The notes under the pieces: model-generated
Told to the model about the DNA's origin: nothing
What the model saw: the letters and a program-made list of their open reading frames with translations, nothing else
Database searches by the model: none
Position numbers and translations under genes: made by a program
From: Streptomyces sp. NBC_01214
Lineage (GTDB): Bacteria > Actinomycetota > Actinomycetes > Streptomycetales > Streptomycetaceae
DNA length: 64,000 nucleotides
Direction: 5' to 3'
NCBI RefSeq assembly: GCF_026340975.1
Contig: NZ_JAPEOS010000001.1
Span: 2,502,501 to 2,566,500, forward strand
Part shown: in pieces, positions 8,534 through 19,681 of the stretch
Numbering within the stretch: the stretch's first letter is position 1
Layout of the letters: every line of letters starts with the position of its first letter

Positions 8534-10102
8534 TCACGGGGCGCCCGGTGGGAGGAACGGGAGGCCGGCCGGGGCGCCGTCCTCGATCAGCTTCAGCAGC
8601 GCACGCGTATCGGCGTGTTCTTCGATCAAGTCGCCGAGCAGGTCCAGCTGCTCTTCCCGCAGCGTGCCGAACGAGGTGTCCGGCGCGGGGACGAAGCGGC
8701 GGCCGGCGGCCGCGGCCACCTCCCGCAGGAAGGCCCGGCGGAAGCCGTCCGACTCCAGCGATCCGTGCCAGTGGGTGCCCCACACCGACCCGACCCGGCA
8801 GCCGTCCAGGAAGGCCTCGCCGCCCAGCACCTCGGCCACGCCGTGGTGGATCTCGTAGCCCGCGACCTCCTCGCCGAGAGCCGTCCCGGAAGGCCGCGCC
8901 AGGGTCTTCTCCCGCTCGAAGCGGACCCGCACGGGGAGCAGGCCGAGGCCGTCGACCTCGCCCGCCTTCGATTCGACCTCGTCCGAGATCCGCTCGCCCA
9001 GCGCCTGGAAGCCGCCGCAGATGCCCAGCACCGGCCGCCCCTCGGCGGCCCGCCGCAGTAGCGCGTCCGCGAGCCCGCGCTCGCGCAGCCACTGGAGGGC
9101 CTTCACCGTGCCCCGGGTGCCGGGTACGACGACCAGGTCCGCGTCGGCCAGTTCCTCGGCCCGGTCCACGAACCGCACCACGACCCCCGGCTCGGCCGCG
9201 AGCGCGTCGACGTCCGTGAAGTTCGACATCAGCGGCACCGCGCAGACGGCGACCCGCAGCACGTCCTCGCCCACCGGAGGCGCGACCACGGACTCGCGCA
9301 CCGCCCCGCGCAGGGAGACCCGCAGGCCGTCCTCCTCGTCGATGCCCAGGCCGTGCTGGAACGGCAGCACCCCGTACGTGGCCCGGCCCGTCAGGCCGCG
9401 GAGCATCTCCATGCCCGGCTCCAGCAGCGACACGTCGCCGCGGAACTTGTTGACCACGTATCCCGCGATCAGGGACTGGTCCTCGGGGGAGAGCAGCGCC
9501 GTCGTCCCGAAGAAGGACGCGAAGACCCCGCCGCGGTCGATGTCCCCGACCACGACCACCGGGAACCGTGCGGCCCGCGCGATCCCCATGTTCACGATGT
9601 CGGTCCGGCGCAGGTTGATCTCGGCCGGACTTCCCGCCCCCTCGCAGATCACGGCGTCATACGTGCCCCGCAGCTGCTCCAAGCAGTCCGTGACGATGCC
9701 GAGCAGCTGCTCCTGGCGCCCGCCGTGCAGCGCCTTTCCGGGGGACGACCCCCCAGACTCCCCAGACCCCCCGAAGAACCCGCGGGCGCTCATCTCGCCC
9801 ACCGGCTTGCCCAACAGCACCACCTGGCTGCTGCGGTCACTGCCCGGCTTGAGCAGCACCGGGTTCATCAGCGCGGTCGGCTCCACGCGGGCCGCCTGGG
9901 CCTGCATCGCCTGGGCGCGCCCGATCTCGGCGCCCTCCAGCGTGACGAAGGAGTTCAGCGACATGTTCTGCGCCTTGAAGGGCGCGACCTTCACGCCCTG
10001 TCGGGCCAGCCAGCGGCAGATGCCCGCCGTGACCACGCTCTTGCCCGCGTCCGACGTGGTGCCCGCGACCAGCAGACCGCCACCGCGCTTCGCGCCGCTC
10101 AT
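8534..10102 (-). CDS. cobQ: Cobyric acid synthase
   Basis: This 522-residue protein amidates side chains b, d, e and g of adenosylcobyrinic acid a,c-diamide. The N-terminal domain begins with the P-loop AGTTSDAGKSVVTAG (about residues 13-27) and holds VICEGAGSPAEINLRRTDIVNMG and GDIDRGGVFASFFGT. The glutaminase nucleophile is in LGICGGFQALGERI. The ATG at 10102 overlaps the cbiB stop as ATGA. Residues about 106-123 (GFFGGSGESGGSSPGKAL) are a Gly/Ser-rich insertion encoded by a G-run palindrome at 9733-9783; from memory most CobQ proteins lack it. Confidence 0.94.
   Translation of the reverse strand: MSGAKRGGGLLVAGTTSDAGKSVVTAGICRWLARQGVKVAPFKAQNMSLNSFVTLEGAEIGRAQAMQAQAARVEPTALMNPVLLKPGSDRSSQVVLLGKPVGEMSARGFFGGSGESGGSSPGKALHGGRQEQLLGIVTDCLEQLRGTYDAVICEGAGSPAEINLRRTDIVNMGIARAARFPVVVVGDIDRGGVFASFFGTTALLSPEDQSLIAGYVVNKFRGDVSLLEPGMEMLRGLTGRATYGVLPFQHGLGIDEEDGLRVSLRGAVRESVVAPPVGEDVLRVAVCAVPLMSNFTDVDALAAEPGVVVRFVDRAEELADADLVVVPGTRGTVKALQWLRERGLADALLRRAAEGRPVLGICGGFQALGERISDEVESKAGEVDGLGLLPVRVRFEREKTLARPSGTALGEEVAGYEIHHGVAEVLGGEAFLDGCRVGSVWGTHWHGSLESDGFRRAFLREVAAAAGRRFVPAPDTSFGTLREEQLDLLGDLIEEHADTRALLKLIEDGAPAGLPFLPPGAP
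9733..9783. repeat. G/C-run palindromic insertion inside cobQ
   Basis: Plus-strand CCGGGGGACGACCCCCC followed by repeated CAGAC-CCC runs forms an imperfect palindrome read in frame in cobQ. It resembles the G-run hairpins common in Streptomyces intergenic DNA and differs from copies A and B. That it is an insertion is inferred from the Gly/Ser-rich product placed between two conserved CobQ segments. Confidence 0.5.
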
Positions 10103-11061
10103 CCGCGCCGCCCCCTCTGTGTCGTACGGGAGACCAGCAGCCGGGCGGCCACGCAGGCGCCCAGGGCCAGCCAGGTCACCTGCCGCGACAGCCGTACCGC
10201 CCGCTCGATGTCCGCGACCTCCACCGGTCGCCCCGCCCCGCCGTTCAGTACGGCCCGGTGCTCGACCCGGCCGCCGTAGGCGAGGGTCCCGCCCAGTCTG
10301 ACGCCCAGCGCCCCGGCGAAGGAGGCCTCGACGGGTCCGGCGTTCGGGCTCGGGTGCGCGGCGGCGTCCGCGCGCCAGGCCCGTACAGCGCCCCGCCGGT
10401 CGGGGCCGGCCAGCACGGCGGCGACCGCCGTCAGCCGGGCTCCCGGCCAGCCGGCCAGGTCGTCGAGCCGGGCGGAGGCCCAGCCGTAGCGCAGGTAGCG
10501 GGGGGACTTGTGGCCGACCATCGCGTCCAGGGTGTTCACGGCGCGGAAGGCCAGCAGTCCGGGGACTCCGGCGACGGCGCCCCACACGAGGGCACCGACC
10601 ACCGCGTCGGAGGTGTTCTCGGCGACGGACTCCACGACGGCGCGGGCCATCTGCTGCCCGTCCAGGGCCTGCGGGTCGCGTCCGCACAGGTGGGGCAGCC
10701 GCTCCCGGGCCACCTCGACGTCCCCGGCGGCGAGCGCGCAGCCGATGGCGCGGGCCTCGCGGCCCAGGGAGGTGCCGCCCACGACGGCCCAGGTGGCGGC
10801 GGCGGTCAGGGCGATACGGGCGGCCGCGGGCCGGGAGCGCACGGCGCGGGCGCCCAGCGCTCCGACGGCGGCCGCGCCCCCGGCGCACACCAGGGTGTGC
10901 AGGAGGCCCCGGCCGCGGTCGTCGCGCCACAGGGAGCGTTCGACGGCGGCGGCGGCCCGTCCGAAGGCGGCCACGGGGTGCCCTCGGCGCGGATCCCCGA
11001 GGATCCGGTCGCCGATCAGGCCCGCCGTGGCGCCGTACGCGAAGACGCGATCGGCACGCAT
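10099..11061 (-). CDS. cbiB: Adenosylcobinamide-phosphate synthase (CbiB/CobD)
   Basis: This 320-residue integral membrane protein joins aminopropanol (or its phosphate) to adenosylcobyric acid. Family motifs are visible: GDPRRGHPVAAFG near the N-terminus, AIGCALAAGDVEVARERLPHLCGRD, the block around VESVAENTSDAVVGAL, and FRAVNTLDAMVGHKSPRY. It is the first gene of the minus-strand cob run and lies directly downstream of a B12 riboswitch. Its TGA overlaps the cobQ start. The start was set at the ATG at 11061; longer readings would run into the riboswitch. Confidence 0.94.
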   Translation of the reverse strand: MRADRVFAYGATAGLIGDRILGDPRRGHPVAAFGRAAAAVERSLWRDDRGRGLLHTLVCAGGAAAVGALGARAVRSRPAAARIALTAAATWAVVGGTSLGREARAIGCALAAGDVEVARERLPHLCGRDPQALDGQQMARAVVESVAENTSDAVVGALVWGAVAGVPGLLAFRAVNTLDAMVGHKSPRYLRYGWASARLDDLAGWPGARLTAVAAVLAGPDRRGAVRAWRADAAAHPSPNAGPVEASFAGALGVRLGGTLAYGGRVEHRAVLNGGAGRPVEVADIERAVRLSRQVTWLALGACVAARLLVSRTTQRGRRG

Positions 11062-11089
11062 GGTGGCAGGTATGTCCTCACTCAGGGTC

Positions 11090-11270
11090 CGCGCCCTGGT
11101 TCGACGTGTCCGGCGGCGAGAGTTCCTGGCTCCCGGGACGCACGCGCGGCGTGCGGTTCCGGTGACAGTGGCGGGACCGCGCCGGATTCGCACCGGACTT
11201 CCTCTCCATGCCGCCGTATTGGCTCCGGCAGTCCACCACGCACGTCGAAGGCCCGTCAACTCGCCGTTGA
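11090..11270 (-). ncRNA. Cobalamin (B12) riboswitch
   Basis: Read on the minus strand, the leader contains the B12-box core, GCGAATCCGGCGCGG followed by TCCCGCCACTGT, within about 11163-11193. Upstream is a stem with GGAAGTCCGGTG, and downstream is GAGCCAGGAACTC, matching the conserved GCCAGGA segment. It ends shortly before the cbiB ATG (11061). Adenosylcobalamin binding would be expected to shut off cbiB-cobQ and perhaps the downstream genes. The outer boundaries are approximate. Confidence 0.93.
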
Positions 11271-11297
11271 CCTGCGGCGCGGCAGGGACGCGGGATG

Positions 11298-11332
11298 CGA
11301 AAAGCTCCCTCCGGGACAAACCCGGAGGGAGC
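11298..11332 (-). terminator. Intrinsic terminator after the small membrane gene
   Basis: A perfect 12-bp stem, GCTCCCTCCGGG with CCCGGAGGGAGC (11304-11315 and 11321-11332), and a 5-nt loop are followed on the minus strand by TTTTCGC. This is a textbook intrinsic terminator. It separates the phosphate-transport unit from the riboswitch. Confidence 0.88.
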
Positions 11333-11363
11333 CTTCACGCCCGGTCGGCCGCGGGGCGGCGGA

Positions 11364-11585
11364 TCAGGCGACGATCAGGTAGATCCCGTAGCCCACGGCC
11401 GCCGTGATGACGGCGAAGCAGGCGTACGCGCCGCTGCGGGCGAGGGTGGCGGTGCCGCCCTGCTCGGTAGCGGTCTCGTGCTTGGACAGGCCCACCAGGC
11501 CCAGGGTGAAGAGGGCCACGAGGGCGACGGTGGCGAAGAGGCTGACCCCGAAGACGGAGCCGAGCGCTTCCCAGTCGATCTTCAT
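11364..11585 (-). CDS. Small two-helix membrane protein next to PiT
   Basis: This 73-residue protein has two hydrophobic helices, about residues 12-34 (VFGVSLFATVALVALFTLGL) and 52-72. A short polar loop containing KHETATEQGG lies between them. I do not recognise a domain. It follows the phosphate transporter by 44 bp on the same strand and ends just before a strong terminator. The two are probably co-transcribed, and the small protein may be an accessory of the transporter. The function is inferred from position only. Confidence 0.8.
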   Translation of the reverse strand: MKIDWEALGSVFGVSLFATVALVALFTLGLVGLSKHETATEQGGTATLARSGAYACFAVITAAVGYGIYLIVA

Positions 11586-11629
11586 ACTGCCGCTTTCTGA
11601 ATGGTCCGGGTCTCTGTGCTCTGTCTCGG

Positions 11630-12913
<1,284 letters not shown>

Positions 12914-12960
12914 TTACCCAGGCTTCTGTTTGACGTCAGTGGCTCGGCGACCGTAGGCAA

Positions 12961-12982
12961 CCTGGGTGAACGGAAGATGAAC
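12961..12982 (-). promoter_or_regulatory. PHO box (PhoP direct repeats) upstream of pit
   Basis: On the minus strand two contiguous 11-nt direct-repeat units, GTTCATCTTCC and GTTCACCCAGG, match the Streptomyces PhoP unit (GTTCACC-like, 11-nt spacing). The next 11 nt (TTGCCTACGGT) is a weak third unit. The box ends about 50 bp before the pit ATG, a usual position for promoter control by PhoP under phosphate limitation. Confidence 0.8.
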
Positions 12983-13198
12983 TGACTTGGGCGGAGCGGT
13001 GTACTGGCCCGGGGTGTGATCGGGTCATTCGTCCTGATTCTTACGGTGATAGCACCATTAATGCACGTCAAAGCCGGGTGAATGAACCCCTCCGCAGGGG
13101 GTTCGCCGTGCACGCGATCCCACCCCCCGGCCCGCGAATGAGACCTAGATCACTTGCGCTGCGCCCGTCCTGTGCCCGTCGCGGAGGGATCCGCTCCG

Positions 13199-14365
13199 GT
13201 GGCCCGCCCGAGACCCCGACCCGACACTGGAGCAGTGCGTACCGCGACAGCGACGGCTGCGGCCGTCACGACGACCCTCCTCGGTGCCGGCGCGGCCGCC
13301 GTCGCCGTCGCCCGGCACGCCGCCGACGCGGCCCTGCGGCCCGAACCGGGCCGCCCGCTTCCCGGCGGGCCGAAGCTCAGCGTCCACTCCACCGCCGACG
13401 GCCGGATCACGCTGACCCGCTCGCTCGCCTCCCTGCGGCCCGGCACGTACGGCCTGGTCGCACCCGGCGTGCACGCCGTCGTCGGGCCCGTGCTCCCGGA
13501 CGCCGACCCCGGCCCGGACGCCGTCGTGCGGCAGCTCGTCTCCGTCACCCACGGCACCCTCGACCCCGGCACCCGGGTCTCCCTCACCCCCCAGGTGTAC
13601 GTCGGCAACCCGCGCACCGCCCTCGGGCTCGACCACGCCGACGTGGACGTCCCCGGGGAGCTCGGTGCGCTGCCCGCCTGGTTCGTGCCCGCCGCCCGGG
13701 ACACCTGGGTGATCGCCGTGCACGGGCTCGGCAGCAGCCGGGAGCACCCGATGGTGGTCATGCCCTTCCTGAACCGCCACCAGCTGCCCGTCCTGGACCT
13801 CGGCTACCGGGGCGACCTGGGCGCCCCCGCCTCCCCGGACGGCCTCGGCCACCTCGGTGAATCGGAATGGCGCGACCTGGACGCCGCCATCCGCTACGCC
13901 CTGCGCTACGGAGCCCGCCGCCTGGTCCTGTACGGCTGGTCCATCGGCGCCACCATGGCCCTGCACGCCTACGAGCGCTCGCCGCTCGCCCACCGGATCT
14001 CCGGGCTGGTCCTGGACTCCCCGGTACTCGACTGGCACGCCACCCTGCGCGGGCTCGCCGCGGCGCGCGGCGTCCCGGGCGTGGTGCTGCCGCTGGCCGT
14101 TCGGGCCGCCGAAGGCCTCACGGGCCTGCGCGCCGATCGCCGGCCCGCCGGGTCCGACCCCGGCGCGCTGCGCGTCCCCGTCCTGGTCTTCCACGGCCCG
14201 GACGACGCGCTCGCCCCCTGGGGGCCCTCGCGCAGGCTCGCCGCCGCCCGCCCCGACCTCTTCACGCTGCACACCGTGAGCGGGGCCGGGCACGGCGCGA
14301 TGTGGAACGCCGACCCGGCCGGCTATGAGGAAGCCCTGCGCCGCTTCCTCACCCCCCTCATGTGA
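13199..14365 (+). CDS. Alpha/beta hydrolase with N-terminal membrane segment
   Basis: About 388 residues from the GTG at 13199, which has GGAGG about 11 nt upstream. A GTG at 13235 is an alternative. An Ala/Thr-rich hydrophobic stretch near the N-terminus suggests a signal anchor. The hydrolase core follows with WVIAVHGLGSSREHP (oxyanion region), the nucleophile elbow GWSIGA, an aspartate in VFHGPDDALAPW and a histidine in GAGHGAMW, giving a complete Ser-Asp-His triad. The substrate is unknown. It is divergent from the pit promoter region. Confidence 0.85.
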   Translation: MARPRPRPDTGAVRTATATAAAVTTTLLGAGAAAVAVARHAADAALRPEPGRPLPGGPKLSVHSTADGRITLTRSLASLRPGTYGLVAPGVHAVVGPVLPDADPGPDAVVRQLVSVTHGTLDPGTRVSLTPQVYVGNPRTALGLDHADVDVPGELGALPAWFVPAARDTWVIAVHGLGSSREHPMVVMPFLNRHQLPVLDLGYRGDLGAPASPDGLGHLGESEWRDLDAAIRYALRYGARRLVLYGWSIGATMALHAYERSPLAHRISGLVLDSPVLDWHATLRGLAAARGVPGVVLPLAVRAAEGLTGLRADRRPAGSDPGALRVPVLVFHGPDDALAPWGPSRRLAAARPDLFTLHTVSGAGHGAMWNADPAGYEEALRRFLTPLM

Positions 14366-14369
14366 GGGC

Positions 14370-14505
14370 CCGTGCGCCACGGGCCGCGCGGAGGGCTGCA
14401 CGAAGAGCCGTGCGGAGGGCCGTGTGACGTGCCGGGCGGAGGGCCGTGTGCAGGGCCGTGTACAGGGCGGTCGTGTGAAGGGCCTGTGACGGACAGGGCC
14501 CCACG
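14370..14505. repeat. Degenerate GGGCCGTG tandem repeats
   Basis: Directly after the hydrolase stop come some seven imperfect copies of a unit like GGAGGGCCGTGTGCA, spaced 12-24 bp apart. They occupy most of the gap before the next gene. The copies are unequal, so this looks like slippage-derived sequence, not a regulated array. I see no gene in it. Confidence 0.6.
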
Positions 14506-14595
14506 GGCGGCTTGTCCCGGTCTGCACTGCGGGTGAACGGCGGCAACGAACGATTCCGTTTGGGCTTTCGGCCAGTGACGGGCGAGACTGCTTCC

Positions 14596-16017
14596 GTGAC
14601 GTCCCGAAAGCCTGATGAGCAGTTGGCTCGCGACTCCAGACTCCGACTCGTCTCGCCGCGTTCCGTCGCCGCGGCCCGCAAGGCGGTGACCGACCGACGC
14701 ACCCGGCCCGCGCCCAGGCCCCCGGCGGGTACGCCCGCCACGGCCGACCTCGCGAACCGGGCCCGGGCCTCGCTCGCCGACGCCGTACGCCTGACCCGCT
14801 GGGCCGAGCGCAACCTCGGCGCCGGAGACGGCGGCCGGCCCGCCCCCACGGGCGCCCTGCCCGCGGCCGACGTCGAACGCGCCGCCGTGGAACTGGGCCT
14901 GACGCACGGCCAGATCCAGGTCGGCTGGGACCGCGCCCGGCTCGCCGGACTGGTCGAGGTGCACGGCGGCCACGCCCGGCCCGGCTGGCGGCTGCGCGCC
15001 TGGGACCGCGACGACACCGCCGTACTGCGCGGCTGGGTCGCCCTCTTCGACGCCTGGTCGCTGGTCCATCCCGCACCCGCCGACATCGCCCCCTCGGCCG
15101 TCGCCGAGGTCGTCGAGGCGATGCCCCAACTCCTCTCCCTGCTCCAGCTGTCCGCCGGCCCGGTGACCGTCCCGGACCTGCTCGATCTGCTCGGGCAGCG
15201 CGTCACCGAACTGCGCGACGAACGGTGCGAGATCCCGTACGAGGCCGAGCCCGCGGTGGCGCTGACGTCCGCCGGCTCCACCGAGACCCGCCCCGTCCCG
15301 CTCGCCCGGCTGCTGCGCTGGGCACTCGGCGGCCTCGCCGCCGTGGACGCAGTCACCCTCGGCCCCGCCCGGGCCACGCTCACCCCGCTCGGCAGCTGGG
15401 CCGTCTGGGTCAAGCTGGAACAGATCTGCGTCGCGGCGCAGAGCCCCGCCGGGAACATCGAGCAGTCCGCCGCAGCCATGCTGCACGGCTGCGCGCGGCT
15501 CACCCCCGGTCCCGCCCGCGCCGAGTACCAGGCCTGGCTCGCCGCCCGGCCCGTCGGCCACGCCGTGACCGAGCTGCTGCAGGCCGCCCGGGGCGAGGAC
15601 GCCCTGCTGCGCGGCCTCGCCTTCGAGGCGCTGCGCGTGGTCGGCGCCCCGGCCGAGCCCGAGGTGCGCGCCACCGCGCGCGAGCCCGCCCTGCGCCCCT
15701 ACGCCCTGCTCTGGCTCGCCGAGCACGACGGGATCGACCCCGACGAGGCGCAGGACGTCCTCACCGCCGAGGAGTCGACCTGGCTCTGGGTGGACACCGC
15801 CGCCGCCATCGCCGACCACGGCGAGGCCGAGCTGCTGGCCCGCCACCTCGACTCCGCCGTCCGGACCACCGTTCCCCGGCTGCTGGACGAGGTCCGTGCG
15901 GTCGGCCATCCGCGCACGGTGCAGGTGCTGGTCGCGCTCGCCGCGGCGCACCCCGACCCGACGCTGGCCAAGGCGGTCCGCCGGGCCGCCTTCCAGGTCC
16001 ACACCGGCGGCGAGTGA
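14596..16017 (+). CDS. Conserved unknown protein with HEAT-like C-terminus
   Basis: I do not recognise the family. From the GTG at 14596 it is about 473 residues, cytoplasmic, with no signal peptide or membrane helix. The first 60 residues are basic and disordered. About 90-180 contains a helical segment that may be winged-helix-like (AAVELGLTHGQIQVGWDRARLAGLVEV). The last 150 residues read as consecutive helix pairs with repeated LLRGLAFEALRVVG- and TVQVLVALAAAHPD-type patterns resembling HEAT repeats. It probably acts through protein or nucleic-acid contacts. A TTG at 14512 would extend the frame but has no supporting feature. Confidence 0.7.
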   Translation: MTSRKPDEQLARDSRLRLVSPRSVAAARKAVTDRRTRPAPRPPAGTPATADLANRARASLADAVRLTRWAERNLGAGDGGRPAPTGALPAADVERAAVELGLTHGQIQVGWDRARLAGLVEVHGGHARPGWRLRAWDRDDTAVLRGWVALFDAWSLVHPAPADIAPSAVAEVVEAMPQLLSLLQLSAGPVTVPDLLDLLGQRVTELRDERCEIPYEAEPAVALTSAGSTETRPVPLARLLRWALGGLAAVDAVTLGPARATLTPLGSWAVWVKLEQICVAAQSPAGNIEQSAAAMLHGCARLTPGPARAEYQAWLAARPVGHAVTELLQAARGEDALLRGLAFEALRVVGAPAEPEVRATAREPALRPYALLWLAEHDGIDPDEAQDVLTAEESTWLWVDTAAAIADHGEAELLARHLDSAVRTTVPRLLDEVRAVGHPRTVQVLVALAAAHPDPTLAKAVRRAAFQVHTGGE

Positions 16018-16075
16018 CCCCGTAGCGGAGTGGCTCCGTAGGAGAACGCGGGCTGGGGCGGGCGTGTCGGCGGGG

Positions 16076-16471
16076 TCAGACCTGCGGCGCGTACGTCCCG
16101 AAGCTCCAGACGTTGCCCTCGGCGTCGCGTGCCATGTAGTCGCGGGAGCCGTAGTCCTGGTCGGTGGGCTCCATCACGATCTCCGCGCCGTGCTCCACCG
16201 CCCGCCGGTGGTGGGCGTCCACGTCGTCGACCACGACGTAGACCCCCGAGGGGCCGGCGCCCTCCATGGCCTTGTCGAAGACCCCGCCCTTGCCCGAACT
16301 GCCCAGCATCACCATGCCGTTGCCGTACGCCAGCTCGGCGTGCGTCACCGAGCCGTCCTCACCCTCGTAGACGGCGACCTGGCTGAAGCCGAAGGCCTCG
16401 GTCAGCAGCCTGATGGCCGCCTTCGCGTCGCGGTAGACCAGCGTGGGACAGATGGACGGAACGCCTGCCAT
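16076..16471 (-). CDS. VOC-superfamily (glyoxalase/bleomycin-resistance-like) protein
   Basis: This 131-residue single-domain vicinal-oxygen-chelate protein follows the pattern IKLLTEAFGF-type helix, HAELAYGNGMVMLGSSG strand, GVYVVVDDVDAHHRRAVEHGA, and DYGSRDYMARDAEGNVWSFGTY. This is the PhnB/YaeR-like subgroup. The ATG at 16471 has the ribosome site GAGGGAG 8 nt upstream, better supported than the GTG nine bases earlier. The substrate is unknown. Confidence 0.85.
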   Translation of the reverse strand: MAGVPSICPTLVYRDAKAAIRLLTEAFGFSQVAVYEGEDGSVTHAELAYGNGMVMLGSSGKGGVFDKAMEGAGPSGVYVVVDDVDAHHRRAVEHGAEIVMEPTDQDYGSRDYMARDAEGNVWSFGTYAPQV

Positions 16472-16534
16472 GACGATCACTCCCTCTCGTGACGGTGACC
16501 CGCGTCACACCAGCATGGCAGGCGTCACCGACAG

Positions 16535-17428
16535 TCAGCGGAAGGTGTTGCACTGGGCCATGTCGCCGGTCCGGTAGCCCTGGTAGAACCACTGCTGCCG
16601 CTGCTGGGCCGAGCCGTGGGTCCAGGACTCCGGGGACACCCGGCCCTGGAACTTCTCCTGGATCCGGTCGTCGCCGACCGCGGCCGCCGCGTCCAGCCCG
16701 TCCTTGATGTCCGCCTCGGTCAGGATCTTGATCAGCGGCCGCCCGGTGGAGGCGTCCGCGACGTTCGTCGCGTTGTGCGCCCACACCCCGGCGTAGCAGT
16801 CGGCCTGCAGCTCGACCTTGACCGCGTTGCTGTTCGGCCCCTGCCGTCCGTCCTGGGCCCGCTGGAGGGTTCCGGTCAGGTTCTGGACGTGGTGCCCGTA
16901 CTCGTGGGCGACGACGTAGGCCTGGGCGAAGGGGCCGCCGGTCGCGCCGAACTTCGTCCGCAGTTCGTCGAAGAAGCCCAGGTCCAGATAGACCTTCCGG
17001 TCCGCAGGGCAGTAGAAGGGGCCCACCGCCGAGCTGGCGGTCCCGCACGCGGTGTTCACCCGGTCCTCGAAGAACACGGTCGTCGCCGGGCTGTACTGGC
17101 CGCCGCGCCCGGCGAACTCCTGCTTCCAGAAGGCCTGGGTGCTGCGGGTGACCGCCAGCAGCCGGCAGTCCTCCCGCGTGTTCGCGTCCCGCCCGGACTT
17201 ACAGGCCTGCTGCACCTCGGTGAGCGACGAGGAGGCCGGCGCCGGCTCCTGCTCCCCGGTGGAGAGCCCCAGCTGCTCCGGCCCCACCCCGAACAGCAGG
17301 CCGATGACCAGCGCGATGAGACCGACGATGCCGCCGCCGACGGTGGCCTTCCCGCCCGGGATGCGGCCGCCGCCGCGCCTGTCCTCGACTTCGGAGCCGT
17401 CGAGCCTGGCGTCGTCGTCGAACTGCAT
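16535..17428 (-). CDS. Neutral zinc metallopeptidase (YpfJ/KPN_02809 family)
   Basis: This 297-residue protein has a cytoplasmic N-terminus (1-30) with a Gly-rich segment, one membrane helix (about 31-50), and an extracytoplasmic peptidase domain. The zincin motif HEYGH is at 175-179, preceded by FAQAYVVA and followed by VQNLTG. Glu207 in VELQADC is the likely third ligand. Cysteines at about 76, 88, 128 and 140 may form disulfides. It is a member of a widespread putative neutral zinc metallopeptidase family with undefined substrates. Confidence 0.88.
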   Translation of the reverse strand: MQFDDDARLDGSEVEDRRGGGRIPGGKATVGGGIVGLIALVIGLLFGVGPEQLGLSTGEQEPAPASSSLTEVQQACKSGRDANTREDCRLLAVTRSTQAFWKQEFAGRGGQYSPATTVFFEDRVNTACGTASSAVGPFYCPADRKVYLDLGFFDELRTKFGATGGPFAQAYVVAHEYGHHVQNLTGTLQRAQDGRQGPNSNAVKVELQADCYAGVWAHNATNVADASTGRPLIKILTEADIKDGLDAAAAVGDDRIQEKFQGRVSPESWTHGSAQQRQQWFYQGYRTGDMAQCNTFR

Positions 17429-17619
17429 CCCGCACCGCCCTCCATGCGTCGAACAGGTGCGGTCGCGTCTCCGCCCATGCGGCGAGTATCAACCCAATCG
17501 TCCTGATCTGCGCCTCGGCCGCCCCGTGGGGCCACAGGGCCGGACGGGGGGCACGGGGGAGCGGATCCCGCAGGCCGGACGGCCGGGCCCGCGCCCGGAA
17601 ACCAGTTGCACACCCCCGG

Positions 17620-17656
17620 TAGAATGTCTCTCATGGCAAATCTCCTCGCGGATTAG
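17620..17656 (+). promoter_or_regulatory. Candidate leader peptide and -10 box upstream of the ABC-F gene
   Basis: A TAGAAT hexamer at 17620-17625 matches the Streptomyces -10 consensus. A ten-codon reading frame at 17624-17656 encodes MSLMANLLAD. A second ATG at 17634 lies where a transcript from that -10 could begin, so MANLLAD could be translated leaderless. The ABC-F GTG follows 62 bp later. Short leader peptides controlling ABC-F genes by ribosome stalling or attenuation are an established theme. No clear -35 is seen. Confidence 0.45.
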
Positions 17657-17718
17657 CGGCGTCGAAGCTTCGCGTCCTGCCCCCCTTCCGCCGTCCCGAC
17701 CCGCCCTGGAGTATTTCC

Positions 17719-19317
<1,599 letters not shown>

Positions 19318-19426
19318 TCGGGTTCCGGTTCCGGTTCCGCTTCTGATCCAATTCCTTATGGATCATTCGGCTCACGGGTGATCCATCATCTGAGTGAGAC
19401 GGTCTCGTACCGTTGCGCGTCGTGAC

Positions 19427-19475
19427 ACGGCCCCGGTCGCACCCCCCAAGGTGTGCGACCGGGGCCGTTCGTTTT
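19427..19475 (+). terminator. Strong intrinsic terminator after the ABC-F gene
   Basis: A perfect 16-bp stem, ACGGCCCCGGTCGCAC with GTGCGACCGGGGCCGT (19427-19442 and 19453-19468), and a 10-nt loop are followed by TCGTTTT. It lies about 110 bp after the ABC-F stop. The rest of the 364-bp gap (19318-19681) has four GGTTCC-type hexamers at 19320-19340 and presumably the gbn promoter; I see no gene in it. Confidence 0.88.
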
Positions 19476-19681
19476 CCGCTTCCGCGCCCCTGACCTGGCG
19501 ATTCCCGGCGGGGGCGGCGGGGTGTGACGGAAGTCATGCAGCGGAAGAGGAGATTCCGTTCTGCTCGTGTGTCCACCGGTCGGGAAATGCCGTCGTACCG
19601 ACCTTGCTGAATGGGTGGCCAGGAAGCGTGGGAGGGGTGATCATGAGAAGTCCAGAGCGCACTTCCCACGAGGAGGCACGG

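Noticed and set aside
14370..14505. CRISPR-like array
   Set aside because: Units are unequal, imperfect and directly adjacent, without constant repeats or unique spacers; it is a degenerate tandem repeat.
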